Assembly: GCF_028009165.1 (NCBI RefSeq)
Contig: NC_079245.1
Location: 682,001 to 746,000 of the forward strand
From: Akanthomyces muscarius
Taxonomy: Eukaryota; Ascomycota; Sordariomycetes; Hypocreales; Cordycipitaceae
Reading direction: 5' to 3'
DNA length: 64,000 nt
This document shows positions 55,085-64,000 of this stretch, piece by piece. Within the stretch, counting starts at the first letter, position 1. Each line of letters opens with the position of its first letter. Under the pieces are notes generated by a model that was not told the DNA's origin, searched no databases, and saw nothing but the letters and a program-made list of their open reading frames with translations. The position numbers and the translations under genes were made by a program.

Positions 55085-58000
55085 ACAGGTGGCAATGGAA
55101 GTGAAAAAAAACACAACCAAACATTCTTTTACACACTTTACGACTTTTGGGAAAACATGCAACATAATTTGATATTTTATTTTACTTGGCTGGTTTTATA
55201 GAGCCAGATTTGATTCTTGGCCAAAGGGAAACATATGGTTACATGTTGTACATGAACAATTTTATTTATGGACCATTTTTTTTGTTTCTCTTTTTTAGAA
55301 AGGATAGGATTTTGTTTTTTTGGACCAAGATGTTTTATATCTGCTGTATGTGAACACTTGGGACACGTTATGGACAGGCCAGTTGCAATAATTAGCCACA
55401 TAATATATTCTTCTTTTTTTACTATACGGATACCACAATTGCCTATAATTTCTCTCAAGTGACCGCTCTATACAGAGTACTATATGTGCCTATAGCTTCT
55501 CTCCAAGTGGCAGCGGGTGCGCAATAGTGCTCAAATCGTGATGGCTACGATGCTCTTTTCTTCTCTTGGTTCTAGTGATGACTTTACGTGTTGTTCCTGT
55601 CGATCGGAGGCGTGCGCCATGTGGGAATGGCGTGGATGGATGGATGGTTACTCATTCTGGCAGAAGCGCCGACCGCAATCTTACTGCTGATGAAACAAAT
55701 CTGTTCTCCATAACGAACCCATGTCTTGTCAAATCGAACTAGCGCGGGGGGGGGGGGGGATGGCCAGGACTTTGTGGGCGCGCCACGCCAAGAGGACCCC
55801 CAAAAGGACCTGCCAAGTACAGTTTACTAGCATTCGAATGTCACGACGCAGGGGCTGCGCAAATTGTCCAAGAACAAGGCCACAAACAAAAAAAAGGCCC
55901 GGATAACAGACCGGGTCACGCAGCTCTATGTCCCGCCCCTTTGGCTGTCGGGGTACTGTACATGGTCACTGCCAGCTGGGTAAAGACATGCTGTCACGGA
56001 CGCGGGTCGATTATGCAGTCGGCGCTCTGTGATCGTCCTGTCAGAGCGGCACGGACGATTCTCTGCCCACGGGGAGGGGGCGTCTGTGAGCCTGTGCTTC
56101 GTCTTCCTTCTTCTTGCAGCAAGCTGAACATGCATTGAATGGTGTCTGTGGGCGCTTGCAGATCACATCTGCGTTTTCTTTTTGGCAGACCGACGGACGG
56201 ACAGTGTCTACTGGTATGGTCAATGGTGGTGGTATACTGTACACATGTGCCTGGTGCCTGGCTAGCGAGCCCAGTTGGGGGGTTGGCCATCCAATTGCAC
56301 GGAGTCTGAGGCGCCACTTGGTCGGTACCTGGCAGACCGTTCGCCGCCCCCTGCATCTGGCGTCCGGGGGCTTACCTCCCAAATCTTTTTCTTTTTTCTC
56401 CTTCTCAATATGGACTTTGCTTTTCGCGCAGTCTTTTTTTATTTCCTTTTCGTGCAGAATCGGAAACGGGAGGGAAAAAAAGAAAAAGCAACGACTGCAG
56501 ATAGACTCGGCGCTGAGGGGCCGCACAGATCTCAGATGCATGTCAAAGGGGCAAACTAAGTTGTGGCACTGGCAGGTCCTCGCAAGCTCTTCTGGTATGT
56601 AACCGAGTGTCCCGAGGTGACGATATAGGTAGGTGACAGGGAAAGGGAATAGAACGATTTTTTTTTCTTCGCAAGTGTCCGGGGGAGGGATTAAAGCGAT
56701 GCGCCATGACAAGGAGGGTGTGCGTGAACAAAAACCCAAAAACCCAATGGAAAAAAAAGAAAGGCACTAACAAAGTACAATGGCTCCAAGGGACGCTGGA
56801 GAAGGTCATCGCCGCTTTAACAGCCTATTGTTCCGGTGGGTGAGTGACATTTTGTGGCCACGGCCGCCCCCTTCTCCAGTTTTTTGTCGTCCGAACAAAC
56901 CTCTGCGCCCGCTACGTAGCATGGTTGCATGGATGGCCTAGCTCATGTACCTACTTGACGATTTGGGCATCTCGCTTTCTACTCATTTTCCTCTCATCAG
57001 GCGCGCAGAGGCACAAGTTCAAGAACTGCCTGACAGATGACGTGGTGATTCTGAACACATGAGAAATGAGTGTAGAAACCAAAGTTACGGTAGGCCTGAT
57101 TAGGCAACTCGGCGATTGAGGCCATGACGTGACTGGCTGTTTCAGAAGTCTCTCGGTGCCCACCACTGGACGGCTGTGGATACCCTTTTACCTTCCATTG
57201 TTTCTTCCGCTTCTCCAGTGGGCGTGGTTGATTTGGCGCCCGCACCCGAGACAATGGGATGTGCAAAAGCCACAATGGACCCAGTGGATAAAAGGAAACA
57301 GGGAAAGAGACCAGACGGAATGAAGCAAACATGCCTTTAAACTCCGAGGTTTCTGGGCGAACAAGACAGCCAAGAAGGAAAAAAGGCTCATCATGGCTTG
57401 GTTGTTGGACAGGTTGTTTACGGCTCAGTTCTTCTGTCGTCGTGTGTTCAGCAGATGCGTAGCCAGACGCTAGCAAGCTCATCTTGCAATCTAATCGTTA
57501 GATTGCGCCTGAACATGGAGAAAAGCTAGGCCAGACTGCACTGACATCGAACCAATCTAGACTTTCGCTGGGTTGGTGGCTAGGCCTGGTTCAGCAACGG
57601 GCGCCAAAAGTGCTGGTTCCTGATGTTCCTTCAGCCTTTTTTCAGCTACTGGTAACTACCAGTCATTGTTAGCGCTGTGATGGAGAGAGCGGGCGCTTGC
57701 ACACAGCAGACAAAGTCACACACCCCCGAGAACCGCCCCGCCATTCAGCGGCCAACGAGGAAAATGCCGTCGTGATTAGTATGACGGAAAAATACCTTGG
57801 TCCGCTTACACGACTCAAGAGTCTCCCGGATTGCCATTCTGCACCTGTATTAGGTCTTGGATTTCGGAAGAGACAAGTTGTCTACTAACTCGTCCTGACA
57901 ATGGCAATCGACAAAGTTTGTCTCCTTGTCGGCGGGGGCTGGACTCTTGGCTGGGTGGCATCTGACGACGGCATTCGGCCAACGTCCACGCAAAATAGAG

Positions 58001-60292
58001 TGCGTCTGTGCATCGCGACATAAAAAGAAAGAAAAGGACAAATAGTTCTGAGCAGCTTGATGGCAGTGAGCGCTCTTGCACGGAACATAACCTTATTGGC
58101 GAGCAAGCATAAACGCGTAAACTCTATGCTCCAACGCTCGGTTGGGTTTGCAGGCGACGTTTCAGATGCAGCGCTTGAGCGTTTTTGGTCCTCGGTGAAT
58201 GGCTGGAGAACCATGAGGCTTTATGCTACTGGTTTGGTAGCCGTTGCAGCCAAAAAAGTTTATTTGTTCACTGAATCGGCTCGGTGAGCTGCCGTGCGGG
58301 AATATTGGCGCTGCTGTAGCCGGAACGAAGCCGGGAAGACGACCACCAGACCGTTGGTTTAGATGTAGCCGAATCGGCCATTGTCCACTTCCGGCACCGC
58401 AGCTTTCCCAGCGACTGCAACAAATGATTAGCGAGATTCAAATTAAAGAAATGGTGATGGGAGCTCTCAGTAGCTTGAGTTGAAAAGTTCCCCTTTCCCT
58501 TTTTTCCCCCCTGCGTTTTCAATCGACTGGGAAAAGCCGGCCAGCTGTTGCTGCGTAACAGGTGTGCTGGTGAGGGACACGCCTCTGTAAGTAGTGGTAG
58601 TCTATGAGACAGCCGGCGCGAGCGGTGAGCAAACTGTAAAAAGACAGGGATTGACAACTCAATATATCGATTTCGATTCTCTCCTTTTGCACAATAAGAA
58701 AGAAGCAAATTAAACAAATTAATGGGCGCGCAGTATGCTGTATATGATGCCAGCGTGCATTGAACAGTGTGGCGCAGTTCTGTCTCGGTTAGTCAGCTGG
58801 TCCAGAACAGCCAGTGGTGCAGAAAGGCAGCCAGAACATGAGGCTGTGCAGAAGCAATAAAGGCCTCAGAAACAGCAGCTGACTCCAGTCCTCACCAGCC
58901 ATATGCCTCAAATCGTCCTGCTGCCTGTGGCTCAAATGGGGAAATGCAAGGGGAAAAGAGGCTGAGCATGTTGGGCGGGAGAGTTGCGGTGGCTCAGCAG
59001 CCGGCCGAGTATTCGTATCGAAGCTGACGGCGCTGGCCTTGCCGAGCCGGAAGCTCTCGTTGCTGGCATCCGGAGACGGGAAATGGACAAAGTGACGTGC
59101 AGGAGCCAGCGCGGAGACGACATGGATTCATGGGCTGTGTATTTTATCCGTTTTGCATCCAGTGTCTCGTCATTCGCTCGTTTATTGCAGTCCCGAGATC
59201 CGTCGTGTTGCCCCGGCCTGGCATTGGCTGTGGCTTCGAGCAGCTGTGCATGACGCCCAGGCCGCAGCACAGCTTGAGCTCCTGTTAGTTGCATTAACCA
59301 AGCACGGTATCTGCATCGTGACGGTGATGCTTGGTACGTGCAAGCGCATCATGGCCATCTTCGGGCGAAAGAGACCCCATTCATGACGGGCCGTTGCAAA
59401 GCCGCAGCTGCCAGCTGGCGGCCCTTGGCAGGCACCGAACACCACTGCAACAGTCCAGTCCAGTCCAGTCCACCATGGGAAAGCCCCGTTTGCACTCACT
59501 CCAGGCCAGACAGACACTTGCACCTCTCTGCCGCCGTTTGCGCGACCTTCTCCCTCCATTTCCACCTCCATCTCCATCTCCATCTCAGACACCCTCCCGC
59601 AGGCCTCCAGCGGCATCATCACCAGAGTGCAACCTTGAATCCTGCCTCATCTCTGCCCCATCTCAGCCGCATCGCTGCTTGACCGCACTGTGTTTGCGCA
59701 GTCTGGCTCGCCGAACGCCTTGCCGCCTTCTGAGGCCTGCCGACTAACTAGCTGGCCGCCATGCCCCACTCGCTCCCTCTGAAGATTGTGGCTATGCAAG
59801 CTGCGGCAGACTGACAAGTGATGCCATTACACCAAGCCTGCCACCAGCGTATTTTTTTTTTATGACGACCATGTTGGGTTCCTGATCAATCTATAGACTC
59901 ATCGATTCTCGCGACAACCATTAAGCCTGATCCCGGGCAGCTCCATCCATCATGCGCCCGCCCCCTTCGTTCCTAGTTGGCCCGGCTAGCCCCCAACACA
60001 GGGCCTCCCACTCGCCTTGCCCACCATAAGCAAAGGCATCACAGTTGTTCGCACTGCAGCTCTCGCGACCGCGACGCCTTTTCTGGCTTAAATACGGCAC
60101 AGGCCCCTGATTAGCTTATCATCTTGGCTTCACAGTTCTATTTCTACTGTTCCACACTCCTCGAAGCTCGAGGGGTTGTTCTTCTGTCTTTGACCCATTG
60201 GGCGCACTTACACACACCACTTACACCAACCACTTACAACATTTACACCACCACTCAACAATCGCTCGCACGCCTCTATCGACTCTCCGACT
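55085..60292. other. 5.2 kb gene-free stretch
   Basis: The first 400 bp is A/T-rich 3' flank of the GPI-protein gene. Beyond that, short frames on both strands have no domain or signal peptide. A G14 tract lies at 55746-55759, CT-rich repeats of the TCCATC type lie near 59555-59590, and a pyrimidine-rich, probably long 5' leader of the ankyrin regulator gene precedes 60293. No RNA gene was recognised. Confidence 0.5.
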
Positions 60293-62563
60293 ATGACAAC
60301 ACCACGACTGCCAAGCCTTACTATCCCGCCCGACCTTGTCTCTCCGCCGTACCTCGCCGCATCACCGCACCTTTCCAGATCACGCTCTGCTCATGGCCTC
60401 AACGCCGCAACTGGCCGTCCTGCCATGTGGACATCGTACCACCAGCGCACATTGGCCTGCCTCTATCTCTACACCGATCTCTCCCTCAAAAAAATCATCG
60501 ACGTCGTCTTCCGCAGGTCTCCCAGCAACCGCCCGATCGGAACCGATTCCGCCAACAAGAACCTGAACCACCTGCTCGACAAGGAGCCTCGATGGCTGCA
60601 CCCCAAGTCTCGTGAGGACATGGGCAGCCGCCTCGAGCAGCTTGCCCTGTCGTCTTCTCAAATATCATCTCAATCTAGCAGCAGCTCATACGACCATCAC
60701 TTATCTGATTTGCATCAAATAAGCTACCTCCCTGTTCGCTTCCAGTCCGAAGGCAGTGTCAGCCCTTCTCTGTTGGCCGTCCCCCATCACATCATGGGAT
60801 CTTATAGTGCTCCAGCGTCGCCGATGTCTCTATATCCAGGTTCTCCCGAGTGGTCACCGTCCCAGCCATCTCGCACACCTCAACCGTTTCCGCCTCCTCC
60901 ACACCCAAAAGAGTCACAAGACAGAGCGTTGTTTGACTCCTTCCTTCGCAGGGCCACAGTCACATCTTCATCAACATCGACATCAACTTCCTCCTTGAAA
61001 ACGGTCTTGGCTGATTATAGCGCTGCATATCGTGGCGTCATCAAGGGTCTGTTGCGGCGTATCCCTGGTTTCTCCTCCACTCGCAGACACGCGTCGCCTA
61101 TCTCTGACGCAAGCTCTGCAGTTATGGATTGGCTAGACGATGAAGCGGCTCCAACTCCATATGAAGTCACGCCTTTTCCTCTACCGGGCGACTTTCTCAG
61201 CGTTGATGAGCCCATGCGACGCTCACCACTTGGTGGCTACCAAATGCTCCGCCTTGTATCTGCTGCTGAAGAATTGGCACGAGCGCCTGCCGAACATTTT
61301 CCTTGGGTGACCAACACAGGCCTCACGGACAAAGGCAAACGCATCCTCAACGGCCACATTCTCGAATCAGACTGGTTGGATGCGGATGTCTTTGATAACA
61401 CTTTGTTGCATTTTGTTGCTGTCCGCGGCGGTGTAGAAAGGCTATACAGGACCATCATTCTCCCGCAAGCTCGCGGCATCCTGCAAAAGGTCAACACAGC
61501 CGGTCAGACATTCTTTCATGTCATGGATAAAGGCATCATGCAGAACAAAATATTTGTGCCTTGGTTGGTTGGCTTTCTAAGACAAGAGAGTCAGCTCGTC
61601 AACATTTACGCCCAAGACCACTATGGCCGCAACTTCTTCCACATGTTGAAGGCCAATCATGTCGATCCGATCATTTTGAATCAAATTCTCGAGCCAAATC
61701 ATGAGTCAAAATGGAACACCCGCGATGCTTTTGGGGCGCAACCGCGTCTCTCCACGCCGCTGATGACATACAATCCGCGGACCAACTCTGGTATGCTACT
61801 CGATAGTGACTCCGACCTTGGCGAGAATGGCGCCGTTACCGCCCAACTGCACCTCGTGACATTCATTGGCACCATCGGAAGCCACAATGCCACCGAAGAA
61901 TACTCACAAGGGTGCAACCGCCTCCACTGTCTTGCCGCTGCAAACCTGAGTTTGACCTCTGGATCCAACACTTTGAAGAGATCCGGAAGCGCCCCCGGCC
62001 CGGCAGCAGCTAGCAGAGCGACTACGGCGCACGGCAGACGTCGCTCCGGCGGCGGCAACAAACAGGAGACCGATTCATCGGACAGGTGTATGAACTTGCG
62101 TCTCGATTCGCTCAAGGAACTGCTCGGCTCGGGTGTCCCCACCAACGCATATGACGCCAAAGGCAACACTCCGCTCATGGCGTTTGCCGCCCAGCTGCCC
62201 GAGGACGGCAACAACAAGCTTGGACCGGAGATGATCAAACTTCTCATCGAGCACGGCGGCGATGTGCACGCCCGCAACCGTGCCGGCGAAACTGCACTGC
62301 TCATTGCCGTGCGCTGCGGACGCAAGCTCGCTGCCAGAACATTGGTTGACAACGGAGCTAACGTCTACGCACGGGATGCCATGGGAAACGGAGTACTGGA
62401 GATTTCAGACGCCAAGATGATGACGGCGAGGAGAGACTGTCCGCGAGAGTATGCGCGCTTTGAGGCGTGCCGGGCGTGGCTGAGCGGGCAAAAGATTGGC
62501 GCCATGCACAATCCAACTGTCCTGAAGGAATGGGGTCGCCCTGGCAATGCTCCGTTCAGATGA
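60293..62563 (+). CDS. Ankyrin-repeat protein with an unrecognised conserved-looking N-terminal domain
   Basis: A single exon of 756 residues starts at MTTPRLPSLT. Residues 46-115 form a compact basic, helical domain ('WTSYHQRTLACLYLYTDLSL', 'RSPSNRPIGTDSANKNLNHL', 'EPRWLHPKSREDM'), which I do not recognise but which looks conserved and could bind DNA or protein. A Ser/Pro-rich disordered linker (115-215) follows. From about 360 there are degenerate ankyrin-like units ('NTLLHFVAVRGGVERLY', 'YGRNFFHMLKANHVDPIIL') and, after another basic Ser-rich linker (550-590), three canonical ankyrin repeats ('GNTPLMAFAAQLPE', 'IKLLIEHGGDVHARNRAGET', 'LVDNGANVYARDAMGN'). No membrane segment is present. The domain order suggests a nuclear or scaffold protein; a regulatory role is only inferred. 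Confidence 0.8.
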   Translation: MTTPRLPSLTIPPDLVSPPYLAASPHLSRSRSAHGLNAATGRPAMWTSYHQRTLACLYLYTDLSLKKIIDVVFRRSPSNRPIGTDSANKNLNHLLDKEPRWLHPKSREDMGSRLEQLALSSSQISSQSSSSSYDHHLSDLHQISYLPVRFQSEGSVSPSLLAVPHHIMGSYSAPASPMSLYPGSPEWSPSQPSRTPQPFPPPPHPKESQDRALFDSFLRRATVTSSSTSTSTSSLKTVLADYSAAYRGVIKGLLRRIPGFSSTRRHASPISDASSAVMDWLDDEAAPTPYEVTPFPLPGDFLSVDEPMRRSPLGGYQMLRLVSAAEELARAPAEHFPWVTNTGLTDKGKRILNGHILESDWLDADVFDNTLLHFVAVRGGVERLYRTIILPQARGILQKVNTAGQTFFHVMDKGIMQNKIFVPWLVGFLRQESQLVNIYAQDHYGRNFFHMLKANHVDPIILNQILEPNHESKWNTRDAFGAQPRLSTPLMTYNPRTNSGMLLDSDSDLGENGAVTAQLHLVTFIGTIGSHNATEEYSQGCNRLHCLAAANLSLTSGSNTLKRSGSAPGPAAASRATTAHGRRRSGGGNKQETDSSDRCMNLRLDSLKELLGSGVPTNAYDAKGNTPLMAFAAQLPEDGNNKLGPEMIKLLIEHGGDVHARNRAGETALLIAVRCGRKLAARTLVDNGANVYARDAMGNGVLEISDAKMMTARRDCPREYARFEACRAWLSGQKIGAMHNPTVLKEWGRPGNAPFR

Positions 62564-62987
62564 TTGCCTCTGCCTATTTCTGCCCTGAACGACTTGTGTC
62601 TGCATTGGATTTGCCACTATTGGATGATGTTTTGCTCCCGGTCACCATTTCTGATGACTATTGTCTCTGTTGACTTTTATTCTGGCGACTTTGTTTCTGC
62701 TGACTTTGATTCTACCAGTTTTCTTTTCTGTTCATGTCAGCCTTTGCCAGAGTTTTGTTTCTGTCTTTTGTTCTTGTCGATTTCCTTTCATCGAAATGCT
62801 TTGTACAATGTGTATATGAGATATGGGTTGATGCTTTTTACGAGCGGCGTTTAAGAAGGAACTTTGGGCATACCACGGGATGGAGTTTTACCGTTATATA
62901 GACGTGTTTTTGCATTTTGTAGACTTGCTATGTTTTGATCAATGTATAGAGACCATCTTTTTTGGCTTTTGACATCCAAACTCCAAA
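62564..62987. other. Intergenic between convergent genes
   Basis: The 3' flanks of the ankyrin gene (+) and the hydrolase gene (-) meet here. It includes the 15-bp repeat below and T-rich sequence. Confidence 0.55.
62672..62716 (+). repeat. 15-bp tandem repeat, three copies
   Basis: GACTTTTATTCTGGC, GACTTTGTTTCTGCT and GACTTTGATTCTACC follow directly, 110 bp after the stop codon of the ankyrin gene. A fourth, weaker 16-bp copy precedes them. They lie in the probable 3' untranslated region. Confidence 0.75.
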
Positions 62988-63989
62988 TTATATACAGTCC
63001 TTGATGGCTTCCCAAAACCCTTCCGGGTTCTCACACATGGGCAGATGGCCCGCCCGCGGCACCACCCGCAGCTCAGCACCACCCTCGTTACCAAGCAAGC
63101 CCTTGAAGCCGTCCATGGCCTTGACCAGCGCGCCCTTGCCATCGCCCTCGCCCGCGATCAGCAGCCCCGGGACCGCGCACGACGGCATCTCGGGCTTCAT
63201 GTCGTAGTCCCACAGCGCCGTGCAGCTGTGCGCAAAGCCCTCGACGTCGTTGCCCGCCACCATGTTCGTCATCCAGGCCGTCCTCTCCGCGCTCGTCTCG
63301 GGGTGGAACCACCGCGCGACCGTCTGTCCCGCCAGCGTCCTCATCCCATCATCACCGTCGCGGGCCACCGCGATGCGGTCCCGCCAGGCTTGCGTGTTGG
63401 CCGCGCTGGAGGTGCAGTTGAAGTCTGCGGCGACGAACCGCGCCACGCGCGCGGGATACGTCAGCGCGTAGCGCAGCGTCGTGGCGCCGCCCATGGACAC
63501 GCCGACGAGGCACGCGAGCTGGTCGATGCGCAGCGCTCTCCGGAGCGCCTCTAGGTCGGACGTCACGGTGTCCAGGCTCGCGGACGTGTGCGGCCGCGGA
63601 ACGGCATGTCGTCCGCGGGTGTCGTAGCGGAGGATGCGCACGTCGGGGCGTTGACGCTTGAGGATGGCGACCAGGGGATCCCACATGGCGTAGCTTGTGA
63701 GCAGGGAGTTGCAAAAGGCGACGACGGGCGCGTCGGGCGCGGAGCTACCCTCGAGACGGTACGGGATGAGAGCGCCGTCGGATGTGGTGATGCGCGAGGT
63801 GATGGACGTGCTGTCGGTGCGGATGGCACCAGAAGGCGAAGTGAATGTGGCGGCGGAGGGCGGGAGCTGCTGGGACAGGGAATGGAGGTCCCGCGACGCG
63901 GGGCCGAAGATGTAGAAGAGGGAGTAGGTCGTGCGGGCTTTGGCGGCGACGTACCGCTCAAAGACGGCGGTGCGCCGGGGCGTGTCCAT
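62988..63989 (-). CDS. Alpha/beta hydrolase, 3-oxoadipate enol-lactonase-like
   Basis: A single exon of 333 residues starts at ATGGACACG, ten bases inside the window edge; a longer 5' extension beyond the window cannot be ruled out but the ATG is plausible. After an N-terminal helical segment ('MDTPRRTAVFERYVAAKART', 'YSLFYIFGP') comes the hydrolase core: 'IPYRLEGSSAPDAPVVAFCNS' (oxyanion region), 'RILRYDTRGRHAV', the nucleophile elbow 'GVSMGG' with Ser near residue 166, 'IAGEGDG' at the acid strand, and the catalytic His in 'RAGHLPMCENPEGF' near 314. The complete Ser-Asp/Glu-His set suggests an active enzyme. The D-T-R-G-R-H pattern is typical of the enol-lactonase/haloperoxidase-like branch; substrate unknown. 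No signal peptide. Confidence 0.85.
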   Translation of the reverse strand: MDTPRRTAVFERYVAAKARTTYSLFYIFGPASRDLHSLSQQLPPSAATFTSPSGAIRTDSTSITSRITTSDGALIPYRLEGSSAPDAPVVAFCNSLLTSYAMWDPLVAILKRQRPDVRILRYDTRGRHAVPRPHTSASLDTVTSDLEALRRALRIDQLACLVGVSMGGATTLRYALTYPARVARFVAADFNCTSSAANTQAWRDRIAVARDGDDGMRTLAGQTVARWFHPETSAERTAWMTNMVAGNDVEGFAHSCTALWDYDMKPEMPSCAVPGLLIAGEGDGKGALVKAMDGFKGLLGNEGGAELRVVPRAGHLPMCENPEGFWEAIKDCI

Positions 63990-64000
63990 GGATGCGGCGT

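Noticed and set aside
54263..55165. 300-codon and other long minus-strand frames over the wall-protein gene
   Set aside because: They are Arg/Gly-rich shadows of the repetitive Ser/Thr/Pro codons and contain no start context or domain.
56041..56739. 232-codon minus-strand frame in the gene-free stretch
   Set aside because: The start is not a normal ATG context, the composition is erratic (runs of Phe and Lys from T/A tracts), and no domain or signal peptide is present.

Overview
This window is a stretch of chromosome from a filamentous ascomycete, most likely a Sordariomycete of the order Hypocreales. The reasons are the short introns (53 to about 115 bp) with GTAAGT-like donors and TAG/CAG acceptors, the GC-rich coding sequence beside TA-rich junk that looks mutated by RIP, and the gene families present: an Rds1-type ferritin-like protein, a PTH11/SAT-type rhodopsin-fold protein, an NRPS, a killer-toxin-like class C chitinase next to a LysM gene, and a fungal STAND/NLR. 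The exact genus is not decided here. I rebuilt the spliced genes by hand; every multi-exon model given with exon coordinates closes in frame.

Layout. 0.4-12.8 kb: secreted ferritin-like Rds1 protein (-), membrane-anchored ankyrin protein (+), aldehyde dehydrogenase (-) and MFS transporter (-), then a seven-helix PTH11/SAT-like protein (+). 12.8-21.2 kb: a TA-rich degenerate island, a one-module NRPS (A-T-C, -) and a 3' fragment of an M3 metallopeptidase gene. 21.2-28.9 kb: a divergently transcribed pair, a 1514-residue two-hevein GH18 chitinase of the killer-toxin alpha/beta-like type (-) and a five-LysM secreted protein (+), sharing a 1.1 kb promoter that carries three direct copies of TCGGAGAGAT spaced 19-20 bp apart. 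29-37 kb: an F-box protein (-), a five-exon AsaB-like hydroxylase/desaturase (-), a decayed 100-bp tandem repeat, and a LovD/EstB-like serine hydrolase (-). 37.9-41.2 kb: a seven-exon NLR (helical N-terminal domain, NB-ARC, TPR-like C-terminus, +). 42-47.4 kb: mitochondrial phosphate carrier (-), a small unrecognised protein (+), and a zinc alcohol dehydrogenase of the cinnamyl-alcohol type (+). 47.4-60.3 kb: a Ser/Thr-rich, GPI-anchored adhesin-like protein standing alone between two gene-free stretches of more than 5 kb each. 60.3-64 kb: an ankyrin protein with an unrecognised N-terminal domain (+) and an alpha/beta hydrolase (-).

How the genes may work together. The clearest functional unit is the chitinase/LysM pair, a chitin-degrading and chitin-binding set of the kind seen in mycoparasitic and other host-attacking fungi. 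The NRPS, AsaB-like enzyme, LovD-like hydrolase, MFS transporter, aldehyde dehydrogenase and SAT-like protein could be parts of a loose secondary-metabolite neighbourhood, but they are spread over 31 kb with unrelated genes between them, so that grouping is only a hypothesis.
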